From positions 25,997 to 89,996 of the forward strand of contig VXQX01000010.1 in the NCBI GenBank assembly GCA_009838765.1: a stretch of DNA of 64,000 bases, in the 5' to 3' direction. Position numbers and translations under genes: made by a program. The notes under the pieces are model-generated. The model made no database searches. It was given only the letters and a program-made list of their open reading frames with translations, and was not told where the DNA came from. Of this stretch, positions 54,090-62,441 are shown one piece after another (position 1 is the first letter of the stretch; each line of letters begins with the position of its first letter). This stretch comes from Gemmatimonadales bacterium. Its GTDB lineage: Bacteria; Gemmatimonadota; Gemmatimonadetes; Palauibacterales; Palauibacteraceae.

Positions 54090-54818
54090 GTGGCAAAAGC
54101 GCTGCTGCGCCCGTCTCCCGCGGTCGTGCTCCTCGCCGCCGTGCTCCTCGCGCTCGGGCCACCGCTTGCGGGCCAGGACGCGCGGGCGCGCTTCAGCCGT
54201 CATCTGGGCGCGGTCTACGCGGCGCGCACGCTTTCGGTCATCGAGGCCGGTGTGCAGGATGGTCTACCCCGGGGTCTGCTCATCGACAAGGCCATGGAGG
54301 GCGTGGCGAAGGGGATGTCGCCGGAAGTCGTCCTCGCCGCCGTCGACACGTTCGCCGCGGAGTTGCGGGATGCGGCGTCCGTCGTCGGTCCGGGGGCGAT
54401 GCCTGTCGCGCTCGAGAAGGCCGCCGATGCCCTTCGCCGCGGCGTGGGGCGGGAGCTTCTGGTGCGGTTGGGACGTGACCGCGCCGATTTTGCTCTCTTG
54501 ATCGTCTCCCTCGAGGAGTTGCTGGATGCCGGCGTGGAACTGCGCCTGGCCGAAGATCTCGTGCGTTACGCGGTGGCCGAGGAGTTCGACAGCGAGGCGG
54601 TGCTCCGACTGCCCGCCAGCGTGAAGCTGCTCATTCGGGAGTGCGGCGACGGCCAGCCCGACTCCTGCTGGTCGCAGGCGAGCGTACGGGAGTGCGCCCG
54701 CGTGATGCCGACCCGGCCGTGCCCGACGCGAACGCTGGCGGAGGCGGCCCGCTCAGCCGCGGCGCAGTTCCTGCTCGCCCACTCACCTCCTCCAGCCATC
54801 CAGGCGGCCGCAGGCTAG
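54090..54818 (+). CDS. Secreted hypothetical protein
   Basis: 242 residues from GTG 54090, ten bases after the CBM48 gene. Signal peptide LLAAVLLALGPPLAGQ. The mature protein is helical: SRHLGAVYAARTLSVIEAGV, LPRGLLIDKAMEGVAKGMSP and LEEILLDAGVELRLAED-like segments, arranged as three or four similar helix pairs that may be internal repeats. The C-terminal part has four Cys (ECGDG, SCWSQ, ECARV, PCPTR). Function unknown; likely the periplasmic member of the ECF/CBM48 unit. Confidence 0.6.
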   Translation: MAKALLRPSPAVVLLAAVLLALGPPLAGQDARARFSRHLGAVYAARTLSVIEAGVQDGLPRGLLIDKAMEGVAKGMSPEVVLAAVDTFAAELRDAASVVGPGAMPVALEKAADALRRGVGRELLVRLGRDRADFALLIVSLEELLDAGVELRLAEDLVRYAVAEEFDSEAVLRLPASVKLLIRECGDGQPDSCWSQASVRECARVMPTRPCPTRTLAEAARSAAAQFLLAHSPPPAIQAAAG

Positions 54819-54868
54819 CAACCATCCCGGTCGCCGCCGTATACTCTCGGACTTTCCGGCGGGACGCC

Positions 54869-54903
54869 CAGCAGCCCTTGGCAAGACCCTGCGTGGGCTG
54901 CTG
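54869..54903 (+). terminator. Inverted repeat between secreted protein and KAS III genes
   Basis: CAGCAGCCC (54869-54877) pairs with GGGCTGCTG (54895-54903) across a 17-base loop. No T-run follows. It could be a weak terminator of the ECF unit or a binding site upstream of the ketoacyl synthase. Confidence 0.35.
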
Positions 54904-54927
54904 GCCCACGGATATTGCCCACGGACG

Positions 54928-56007
54928 ATGGAGACGGCCTTGGCAGCCAGAGTGACCGCGGCGGTCACGGGTACCGGCAGCTACCTGCCGCCTGACAGCA
55001 TCGACAACTTCCAGCTTCTCGGCATGGGTACGCTGCGCGAATCGTTCGACATCGGGCAGGCGCGATCCGCGCTCAGGGGTGTCGAGGGGGTCAACGGGCT
55101 GTCGGCCCCCGACGTCTTCGATCGGTGGGCGTACCAGGTGACCGGCATCCGGTCGCGCCGGCGAATCCCGCCGGGCAGCGACCTGACGACCGAGGACATG
55201 TGCGCCCGGGCGGGGCTCGCCGCGCTCGAGGCGGCCGGCCGCGAGCCGGACGAAATCGACCAGCTCTATGTCGCGACCGTGTCGCCGTCCGACGAGGTTC
55301 CAAACAGTGCCTGTACCGTGGCGACGAAGATCGGGAATCCGCGGTTGGGGGGATTCTCGATCAACGCGGCCTGCGCCGGCTTTGTGTACGGGGTGGGGGC
55401 GGCCTGGTCGGCGATCGTCAGCGGCATGGCGGAGCGGGTCCTGGTGGTCTCGGGCGATGCCCTCACGCGGCTCGTGGACTACACGGACGTGCGGACGGCC
55501 GTGCTCTTCGGCGACGGGGCCGGAGCGGCCGTGCTCGAGCGGAGCGAAACGGATCACGGCGTACTCGGTCCGATGGCGGCGTCGGGCTGGTTCGCGCGCG
55601 ATCCGTTGTTCCTCGTGGGGCAGAGCTGGCGCGACGACGGGGACCGGATTCCGCTGCTCCACATGGAGGGAGGGCCGCGGATCGTGCGCAACGCGATCGT
55701 CAAGATGGCCGAAGTGGGCGATCAGGCGCTCCGCAAGGCGGGTCTCGACTGGTCCGATGTCGATTTCGTGATTCCTCACCAGGCGAACGCGCGGATCACG
55801 CAGGGTCTCGAGCAGAGGCTGGAACTTCCGAAGGGGCGCGTCGTCCACAACATCGTCGACTACGGCAACATGTCCGCCTCGACCGTCGCGGTGACACTTG
55901 ACGAACTCGTCCGCGGAAAGCACGGGCCCGTGCCCGAGCCGGCCACGATCGTCCTCACCTCGATCGGGGGCGGTTACACGATGGCGGCGGCGGTCGTCCG
56001 CATCTGA
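54928..56007 (+). CDS. Beta-ketoacyl synthase III-family enzyme (FabH-like)
   Basis: 359 residues, about 30 more than E. coli FabH. Catalytic triad present: C149 in SINAACAGFVYG, H284 in FVIPHQANARI, N314 in DYGNMSASTV. The N-terminal region has an insertion of about 25 residues (LGMGTLRESFDIGQARSALR) before YQVTGIRSRRR. It condenses an acyl-CoA starter with malonyl-ACP or performs a related Claisen step. It stands outside any fab operon, and the ATG at 54928 and TTG at 54940 are both usable. OleC/OleA-like or quinolone-type roles cannot be excluded. Confidence 0.85.
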   Translation: METALAARVTAAVTGTGSYLPPDSIDNFQLLGMGTLRESFDIGQARSALRGVEGVNGLSAPDVFDRWAYQVTGIRSRRRIPPGSDLTTEDMCARAGLAALEAAGREPDEIDQLYVATVSPSDEVPNSACTVATKIGNPRLGGFSINAACAGFVYGVGAAWSAIVSGMAERVLVVSGDALTRLVDYTDVRTAVLFGDGAGAAVLERSETDHGVLGPMAASGWFARDPLFLVGQSWRDDGDRIPLLHMEGGPRIVRNAIVKMAEVGDQALRKAGLDWSDVDFVIPHQANARITQGLEQRLELPKGRVVHNIVDYGNMSASTVAVTLDELVRGKHGPVPEPATIVLTSIGGGYTMAAAVVRI

Positions 56008-56040
56008 CGGGCGGTTCGCAGCCCGTGGCGGAACCCCGCG

Positions 56041-57291
56041 TCAGGCGGGACTCGCCCACTCCCTGAGCGGGATCACGTCGACCGGATCTCCGGCGCCTAT
56101 GGCGTCGGTCCCGACCGGGATCGCGAGCAGCCCGTCGGCCAGCATGGACCCCAGGTTGCCCGACCCCTGCGGGCCGCTCAGGCGGGCGGTAAGGGCGCCC
56201 GATTCGGCGGATCCGATGAGCACGCGCAGGAACGAGAGCACGTCGCGGGGGCCGCGCAGGTCGTGGGCCGCGACGCACCGCAGCGGTCGCCGGCAGGGGC
56301 GCGCGAACCCCGCCATCTTGCGGATCGCCGGTCGCACGAGCGTCTCGTACGTGACGAGCGCAGAGGCCGGATTGCCCGGAACGCCCCAGAACGGCCGGCC
56401 GCCGAGCAGGCCGAAGACGGCGGCGCTGCCGGGGCGCATCCGCAGACGCCAGAAGGCGCGTTCGAAACCGAGTTCGTCGAGCACCTGCTTCACGTAGTCG
56501 TGTTCGCCGACGCTCACGCCGGCCGCGGAGACGATCGCGTCGCAGGATTCGGCCCCAGCGAGACAGCGGTGCAGGTCGTCGGGGTCGTCCCGCGCGATGC
56601 CGAGCGGCACCGGCTCCGCCCCGGAATCCGCGAGCTGGGCGGCGAGCGCGTACCCGTTCGAATTCATGATCCGCCGCCCGGCCCGCACCTCCTCGAACTC
56701 ATCGAAGTCCGCGAGTTCGTCTCCGTTCGCGAGCACGCCGACGCGAGGGCGCCGGCCCACGTCCACCTGTTCGCAGCCGGCCGTCGCGAGCAGCGCCAAC
56801 GCAGCGGCCCCGAGCTCTTCCCCACGCTCCACGATCGTGTCGCCCGTCCGCACGTCCTCCCCGAGGAAGCGGATGTGCCGCTCGCCGTCCGCGTCGTCGA
56901 ATATGCTCACGCGGCCGTCCGCACCTCCGTCCGTGTGCTCGACGCGGACGACGCCCGTGGCACCCTCCGGCACCGGCGCCCCCGTCATCACGCGCGCCAC
57001 GGAGCCGGGTTCCAGCGGCCCGCGCGGAAAGGCGCCGGCCGGGATGTCGTCGGAGATCGGCAGGACCACGGGCCGTTCCGGGCCCGCGCCGCGGACCTCG
57101 TCGATCCGCACGGCGAATCCGTCCATGGCGCTGTTGTCCCATGGCGGGTGCGGGGCGACGGCTTCCACGCCGTGTGCGAGGGAGCGGCCGGGGGCGGCGG
57201 AGAGCGGAACCTTCTCCACCTCCAGAGGCGACACAGCGTCCAGCACGAGTGCGAGGGCCTCGTCGAAGGAGATCCAGTCCGCGTCGTTCAT
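56041..57291 (-). CDS. moeA: Molybdopterin molybdotransferase
   Basis: 416 residues from ATG 57291 (the extra 12 upstream residues are rejected). MoeA domains: DALALVLDAVSPLEV-type N-terminus, PHPPWDNSAMDGFAVRIDEV, DDIPAGAFPRGPLEPGSVAR with VMTGAPVPEGATGVVRVE, then the central MoCF domain (PRVGVLANGDELADFDEFEE, DAIVSAAGVSVGEHDYVKQV) and PFWGVPGNPASALVTYETLV. It inserts molybdate into the pterin. Together with the XdhC gene at 50.6 kb it shows that the cell makes molybdoenzymes. Confidence 0.93.
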   Translation of the reverse strand: MNDADWISFDEALALVLDAVSPLEVEKVPLSAAPGRSLAHGVEAVAPHPPWDNSAMDGFAVRIDEVRGAGPERPVVLPISDDIPAGAFPRGPLEPGSVARVMTGAPVPEGATGVVRVEHTDGGADGRVSIFDDADGERHIRFLGEDVRTGDTIVERGEELGAAALALLATAGCEQVDVGRRPRVGVLANGDELADFDEFEEVRAGRRIMNSNGYALAAQLADSGAEPVPLGIARDDPDDLHRCLAGAESCDAIVSAAGVSVGEHDYVKQVLDELGFERAFWRLRMRPGSAAVFGLLGGRPFWGVPGNPASALVTYETLVRPAIRKMAGFARPCRRPLRCVAAHDLRGPRDVLSFLRVLIGSAESGALTARLSGPQGSGNLGSMLADGLLAIPVGTDAIGAGDPVDVIPLREWASPA

Positions 57292-57328
57292 GCCCGGCCG
57301 CCGCGCGGGTTCGCCACCGGATACCACA

Positions 57329-58051
57329 TCAGAAGTAGTACCAGATGGAGATGCTGAACTCCGGGTTGTGACCCCACACGGAACCCTGCGGTGCCGGCGC
57401 TCCGGAGGCGTCGAACAGCTCCAGCGTGGTTCCGAAGAGGAATCCGTCCGGGGACGTCACGCGGACCAGGTAGTCGCGGACTTCGAAGCCGATCCCGATC
57501 GTCTCCGACGGAAAGATCTCGAACCCCAGCCCCACGAAGATGTGCGGCGCGGTGGAGATGTCGTACCGGAAGGGTTCGAGCGCCTGGTCGGCGAGGAACT
57601 CGGAGGCGCCCTCATCGACCCCGAACACGAAGCCGCCGCCGATGAGCCCGTAGGGGTGGATCCCGTTCCACGTCCGCGCTCCGGTGAGGCCGATCTGCGC
57701 GCCGAGATCGGCCCGCAGCCAGCCCGCGGCGACGGTGTCGACGACCATGGGTCCGGCCTCGTCGAGGACATCCAGCGTCCATCGGTCCGCCGCCCCGTAC
57801 GTGGCTCCAAGCTCAAGAGAGAGGGGACTTGACGCGCGGACGCGCATCCTGGCACCCCCCACGGCGGTGGGTCCCTGCGCGAACTCGAGCCGTCCGCGGT
57901 TCCCCGCGTGGTGGCCCCCGAAGAGGCCGACGCGGAAGCCCTTCTCGCGCCAGCGATAGGGTGAATCGATGCGTTCCGCCTGCGCCTCGAGCGTCGCCGG
58001 AACTGCGGCGAGCAGGGCGAGTCCGACGACGAAGATCAGTCTGTTTGACAC
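57329..58051 (-). CDS. Predicted outer-membrane beta-barrel protein
   Basis: 240 residues from GTG 58051. Signal peptide LIFVVGLALLAAVPATLEAQ. Alternating strands through the rest: GFRVGLFGGHHAGNRGRLEF, SLELGATYGAADRWTLDV, NGIHPYGLIGGGFVFGVDEG, IGIGFEVRDYLVRVTSPDG. It ends in SISIWYYF with an aromatic C-terminal residue typical of Bam substrates. Likely an 8-strand OmpA/OmpW-like barrel. Divergent from the gene at 58152. Confidence 0.7.
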   Translation of the reverse strand: MSNRLIFVVGLALLAAVPATLEAQAERIDSPYRWREKGFRVGLFGGHHAGNRGRLEFAQGPTAVGGARMRVRASSPLSLELGATYGAADRWTLDVLDEAGPMVVDTVAAGWLRADLGAQIGLTGARTWNGIHPYGLIGGGFVFGVDEGASEFLADQALEPFRYDISTAPHIFVGLGFEIFPSETIGIGFEVRDYLVRVTSPDGFLFGTTLELFDASGAPAPQGSVWGHNPEFSISIWYYF

Positions 58052-58151
58052 CGGGTTGACGCGAATTCCATATCTTGGGTGAGTCGGATCTCGAACGGGA
58101 ACGGCCCCGTCTCACGAGTCTCGCGACGGGGTCGCGGCGCGAGGAATGTAG

Positions 58152-58634
58152 GTGGACGACCGGGTCCTTACCAGAAAAACGCTTCGTCGCGGTCGCCTGC
58201 GACGTCAGCTGCTCCTGCCCGTCGTCCTGGCGTGTGCGTATTCCCCGCCCCCCGCCGTCGCGCAGGTGCGTGAAGTCGTCATCGACGGCGATACGGTCGG
58301 CGTCGAGGGCGGGGTCATGGCCGGGGTGTCCGCCGCGGCGCTGCGCGCGAACCCGGATGAGTATGCCGGCGCGCGCCTCCGCTGGACCGTCCGGTTCCTG
58401 TCGCTGGAGCGGGCCGAACCGGAGCGGATCGACTTCTACGAGGGGGAGCCCTTCCTGCTCGCGCGCGCCCCCGATCCCGGAGACGGGCTCGTCTATATCG
58501 CCGTCCCTCCGGAACTGCTTGAGGCGGCGGAAAAACTCCGGCCCCTCCGGCCCCTCGACGTGCTCGTGAAGGTCCGGACGGGCCGGTCGGCGCTGCTGAG
58601 GGTCCCTATCCTGGATCTGCTCGCGCTCTACTGA
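58152..58634 (+). CDS. Secreted hypothetical protein, 160 aa
   Basis: Signal peptide with a basic start (DDRVLTRKTLRRGRLRRQ) and a core ending SPPPAVAQ. Mature part: EVVIDGDTVGVEGGVMAGVS, ANPDEYAGARLRWTVRFLSL, FYEGEPFLLARAPDPGDGLV. Beta-rich and compact, resembling small OB-fold periplasmic proteins. No family recognised. It is divergent from the barrel protein, with 100 bases of shared upstream region holding TTGACA at 58045-58050 and TATCTT at 58071-58076. Confidence 0.6.
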   Translation: MDDRVLTRKTLRRGRLRRQLLLPVVLACAYSPPPAVAQVREVVIDGDTVGVEGGVMAGVSAAALRANPDEYAGARLRWTVRFLSLERAEPERIDFYEGEPFLLARAPDPGDGLVYIAVPPELLEAAEKLRPLRPLDVLVKVRTGRSALLRVPILDLLALY

Positions 58635-58690
58635 GCCGGATCCGGGGCCGGACCCCTTCACGACGGAGTCCGGTGAATGTGGGGAGGTCG

Positions 58691-60298
58691 CTACCGGTTC
58701 CCCTGGTTCCCCTCGCTCTCGGCCTGGTTCAGGAAGGCCTCGGCCTCCATGAGGCCCGCGTGCGCGAGACCGCTCCACAAATCGGCGACCTTTGCGTAGG
58801 CTTCGGCGGCGAGGATCGCGTCGCCGCTGGCGGCGTGCGCGCGGGCCAGGCCGAGCAGGGACCGCGGCCGGTTGGGCATCCGCAGCAGCGATGTCTCGAA
58901 CTTATCGACCGCCTTGTCGGGCATCCCCAGTTCGAGCAGCAGCTCGCCGTAGAGTTCGTGCAGCGGCTTGACCGGGCTCGCCGAGCCGCGCGGCGGCGCC
59001 ATGCTCATGACCTCGGCCTCCGCCTCGTCCATGAGACCGATCGCCACGTCCGGATGGCCCATGGCGGCGTGCCGGAGCGCCCCGACCTGCTTGTGCATGA
59101 CGTGGGTGTAGCCCTCGCCGTCCGACAGTTCCTTCAGGGCGGCCTCCGCCTCGGTGACGGTCGCCTGGTCGTCCATGCGGTGGGCGCTGAGTCCGGTGGC
59201 GAGGAGTTCGTGCGCCGGGGAGTCCTCCGTGATCGGCTGAGTCTCCCACTGCTCGGTCTCGACGATGTAGCGCGCCTTGAGGAGCGAGACCGCGTTCTGC
59301 GCCCGCGCGATGCCGGCCGCGCCGCGCGCCCCGCCCGTCGTCGCGAAGCCCTCGTTGTCGACCATGTCCGCGAGCCGATCCATCCACAGCCGCGCCTTCT
59401 CGTAGTCGCCGCGCTGCAGGTCGCCGTACTGGCCCCAGTCGAGCGAGTGCACCGCGTCGCCCACCGCGTCGCCGGGCTGCCACAGCTCCTGCGCCACGTC
59501 GTAGGCCGACTGGTTGTTGCCGGACACGCGTTCCCACATCCCGTGCTGGATGAAGATGTGCGTCGGCATGTGCCGCGCGTGGGAAACCGCCGGGGCGATG
59601 TCCGCGAAGGCGTAAGCCGCGTCCAGCGCGAGCGGGGCCATGATCGGATTGTCGAAGGAATGGATCGTGTAGTGCGCCGCGCCCGGGTGCAGCGGATTGG
59701 CGTTGAACAGCCGGAGCGCGATCGCCCCCGCCATCACGTTCCAGCGCTGGCTCAGGTCGCGCGTCGCCGCGGTCGCCCCGAGCAGCGAGAGCGCGTAGAA
59801 AGCTGCGATCTCCGAGTCCTCCGGATAGGCCTCGTACAGGTCGCGCATCGCCTCCATGTACCCGACGCGCCGCTCCGTATGGTCGGCCTCGCCCCACAGG
59901 ATCTCGACGGCCTTCAGGAAGCCCTTCTCCCGGTCCGTCGGCGCTTTTGCCATGCGTTCGGCAGGAGTCTCGCCCAGCCTTTGCAGCGCCTTTCTCGGAT
60001 CCGTCGGGTCCATCTGGGAAACGAGCGGGTGGTTGTAGGCGAGCGACTCGCCCCAGTAGGCCATCGCAAAATCGGGATCCAGTTCCTGCGCCGCGTGGAA
60101 CTGCTCGCGCGCCTGCTTCCAGCCGAAGCTGTGCAGGATCGCCACGCCCCGGAGGAAGTGCTGCTGGGCCTCGCCCGTCGCGGAGGTCGGGAAGGTGATC
60201 GAACCGACCTCGTCGAACTGTGCCTCGACCTGCGCCGGTACCGTCGCCAGCATTGCGCCGAGGAGGAACGCCGGAAGCATCGGGAACCATCTTTTCAT
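58691..60298 (-). CDS. Exported TPR protein with conserved His motifs
   Basis: 535 residues, signal peptide ending VPAQVEAQ. TPR-like helices: HFLRGVAILHSFGWKQAREQ, AAQELDPDFAMAYWGESLAY, ETSLLRMPNRPRSLLGLARA. Two striking His clusters lie between repeats, AAHYTIHSFDNPIMAPLAL and AVSHARHMPTHIFIQHGMWE, suggesting a metal site. Proteins of this pattern are widespread in soil and marine bacteria with no assigned function. It forms its own unit. Confidence 0.75.
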   Translation of the reverse strand: MKRWFPMLPAFLLGAMLATVPAQVEAQFDEVGSITFPTSATGEAQQHFLRGVAILHSFGWKQAREQFHAAQELDPDFAMAYWGESLAYNHPLVSQMDPTDPRKALQRLGETPAERMAKAPTDREKGFLKAVEILWGEADHTERRVGYMEAMRDLYEAYPEDSEIAAFYALSLLGATAATRDLSQRWNVMAGAIALRLFNANPLHPGAAHYTIHSFDNPIMAPLALDAAYAFADIAPAVSHARHMPTHIFIQHGMWERVSGNNQSAYDVAQELWQPGDAVGDAVHSLDWGQYGDLQRGDYEKARLWMDRLADMVDNEGFATTGGARGAAGIARAQNAVSLLKARYIVETEQWETQPITEDSPAHELLATGLSAHRMDDQATVTEAEAALKELSDGEGYTHVMHKQVGALRHAAMGHPDVAIGLMDEAEAEVMSMAPPRGSASPVKPLHELYGELLLELGMPDKAVDKFETSLLRMPNRPRSLLGLARAHAASGDAILAAEAYAKVADLWSGLAHAGLMEAEAFLNQAESEGNQGNR

Positions 60299-60420
60299 CG
60301 TACTATCCCTCTCAGGTGGAAACGCCGGGCTGCCTCGTCCGGCATTGCGCTGAAGTTACGGTGTCAAAACCGGAAGCGGGCGGCAAGGCGTCACGCCGGG
60401 TCGCGGCGTCTCCCGCCGCC

Positions 60421-60834
60421 TCACGCGTCCGGAAGTTCGTAGTCGATCGTCAGCGTGTGCGCTCCGTCGCCGTCGACGGCGATCTCTACGGAGCCCGTCA
60501 GTCCCTTCAGATCGCCGGTCGCCGAGCCCGGCACGATCTGTCCGCCCGTCTGTTCGCGGCCATGCGCGCTCAGCCCCCAGTGCTGCATGACGAACGTCCC
60601 TTCCCGTCCGCCGAGCGCCCCGCGCACGACCTCGCGGGCGATGTAGCCCGCTCCCGCCGTGATATCCGCCACATCCGCCTGGCACATGAGAAGCCGGGCC
60701 TCGCTTTCGGCCACGAGGTCCCCGCCGAACCGCTTCAGCACGGTGGCGTGCGAGAGGGTCGGCCCCCCGGCGCCGGACTCGGGTTCGCCCTGGTCCCATC
60801 CGGTGACCTCGAAGGAGGCGACCGCGCGCGTCAC
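60421..60834 (-). CDS. DUF3224 family protein
   Basis: 137 residues from ATG 60834. Sequence pattern of the DUF3224 (allene-oxide-cyclase-like barrel) family: SFEVTGWDQGEPESGAGGPT, LSHATVLKRFGGDLVAESEA, YIAREVVRGALGGREGTFVM, QHWGLSAHGREQ and GSATGDLKGLTGSVEI. Cytoplasmic, with unknown activity. It is downstream of the Tat-exported PLP enzyme (gap 32 bases), possibly the same transcript. Confidence 0.78.
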   Translation of the reverse strand: MTRAVASFEVTGWDQGEPESGAGGPTLSHATVLKRFGGDLVAESEARLLMCQADVADITAGAGYIAREVVRGALGGREGTFVMQHWGLSAHGREQTGGQIVPGSATGDLKGLTGSVEIAVDGDGAHTLTIDYELPDA

Positions 60835-60866
60835 GCCGGGCTTTCTCTGTTGCCGCCGCGTTCTCG

Positions 60867-62216
60867 CTAGAGCTCCGCGACGGCGCTGGACAGATTGTCG
60901 AGGGCGCGTTTCACGAGCGTGCGCGAGGTCGCGATGTTCATCCGCATGTGCCTCTCGCCGCCGGTCCCGTAGCTGGGTCCGTTGTTGAGATAGATGCGCG
61001 CGTTCTCGGCCAGCCAGCGCTGCAGGACGCTCTCCGGCGACACCGGCTGCGCCGCGGTCCGGTTCTCATGGTCCGCCTTCCCCTGCGCGTCGATCCTGTC
61101 CATCAGGTCGCCCATGTCGAGCCAGGCGAGGAAGGTGCCCTGCGCCTTCGTGTACTTCACGAGCGGGATGTTCTCCCGGATGTAGGCCTCGGTGTAGTCG
61201 TGGTTGCCGTCGAGGTAGACGAGAAGCTGGTCGAGCCATTCATCGCCTTCGTCGTTGGCGGCGCGGGCGGCGTACATGCCCAGCGTGCTGAGGTCCGCCC
61301 GCGTGTACTGGCGCAGACGTGTCATGAAGGCGGGGTTGGTCGAGAAGTACCAGGCGACCTTGTTGGCGGCGAGGCTGAAGGTCTTGCTGTTGGATTTGAA
61401 GGTGACGCTGTTGTCGACGATCTTCGGGTCGAGGCTGGCGAACGGCGTGTATTTCTGTCCCTTGGTCACGAAATCGCAGTGGATCTCGTCGGAGAGCACC
61501 GGCACGCGGTGCTCGAGACAGATCTCGCCCATGCGGGTCATGTCCTCCGCCGACCAGCAGTTTCCGGTCGGGTTCTGCGGGTTGCAGAGGATGAAGGCGT
61601 GGACCCGCTGCACGCGGCGCTCGAAGTCGTCCCAGTCGATCTCGTAGACGCCGTCGACCGCCTTCATCTCGCTGTCCTCGGCGACGTTCCGTGCGAAGCG
61701 CAGGTCCGAGTAGAAGCCGTTGTAGGTGGGGGTCGTCATCAGGACCCGGCTGCCGGGAGGGGCGAAGGTGTGCAGCCCCGCGATGATTCCGGGATGGACG
61801 CCGCTGGTCCAGACGATCGTCGATGGGTCGATGTCCAGACCGTAGCGGCGCTGGTTCCAGGCCACGACCGCGTCGGTGAAGGAACTGTCGCGGTGTTGGT
61901 AGCCCCAGTTCTCATGCGCGGCGCGCTCGGCGATTGCCCTGGTGATGCACGGCGCGGCGCGGAAGTCCATGTCGGCGATCCCCATGCCGACCTCGATCTC
62001 CGGGCCGAACTGCTCGATCGCGCGGTCCCACTTGACGCAGTCGGTCCCGCGCCGGTCGTAGACTTCGTCGAAGTCGAACTCCTCGCGGCCGGCGCCGAGC
62101 CCGGCAGGGGCGACCTCGCTCGCGAGCGCCGAACGCGCGCCGACGGCGCCCAGAACGGCGGTGGCTCCCGTGCTCTTCAGAAACGCCCGACGGTTCAGAC
62201 CGTGATTCCGCAGCAT
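60867..62216 (-). CDS. Tat-exported MalY/PatB-type PLP enzyme (aminotransferase fold I)
   Basis: 449 residues. The N-terminus carries a twin-arginine signal LNRRAFLKSTGATAVLGAVG. The enzyme has PLP-binding CNPQNPTGNCW, LSDEIHCDF (D243) and lysine K278 in SNSKTFSLAANKVAW. The sequence is of the MalY/PatB (C-S lyase/cystathionine beta-lyase) subgroup of fold-type I. AGGAGG lies upstream of ATG 62216. Export of a PLP enzyme is unusual and means folding with cofactor before Tat transport. Substrate unknown. Confidence 0.85.
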   Translation of the reverse strand: MLRNHGLNRRAFLKSTGATAVLGAVGARSALASEVAPAGLGAGREEFDFDEVYDRRGTDCVKWDRAIEQFGPEIEVGMGIADMDFRAAPCITRAIAERAAHENWGYQHRDSSFTDAVVAWNQRRYGLDIDPSTIVWTSGVHPGIIAGLHTFAPPGSRVLMTTPTYNGFYSDLRFARNVAEDSEMKAVDGVYEIDWDDFERRVQRVHAFILCNPQNPTGNCWSAEDMTRMGEICLEHRVPVLSDEIHCDFVTKGQKYTPFASLDPKIVDNSVTFKSNSKTFSLAANKVAWYFSTNPAFMTRLRQYTRADLSTLGMYAARAANDEGDEWLDQLLVYLDGNHDYTEAYIRENIPLVKYTKAQGTFLAWLDMGDLMDRIDAQGKADHENRTAAQPVSPESVLQRWLAENARIYLNNGPSYGTGGERHMRMNIATSRTLVKRALDNLSSAVAEL

Positions 62217-62441
62217 TTGCGCGCCCTCCTCGGAACTTTCCCTCGCGGCGGATCGAGCCCGCCAGTCCGAATCAGGGTGGTCGAAACGCCCGGCTCTGGC
62301 AAGACGGCGAGGTGTCGGGCATCGCGCGCCGCGCCCGCGCGGGGGTCAGCCGGTCGTTCGGCGAATCGTTCAACGTGGGCTGCGCTCACCGACCCGCCGC
62401 CTGCCTGATTGAGGCCGCGCGACCCATCCGCCGCAGTTGAG

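Noticed and set aside
58045..58076. TTGACA plus TATCTT as promoter for the gene at 58152
   Set aside because: The spacer is 20 bases, longer than sigma-70 promoters normally accept, and the -35 overlaps the start codon of the divergent gene.
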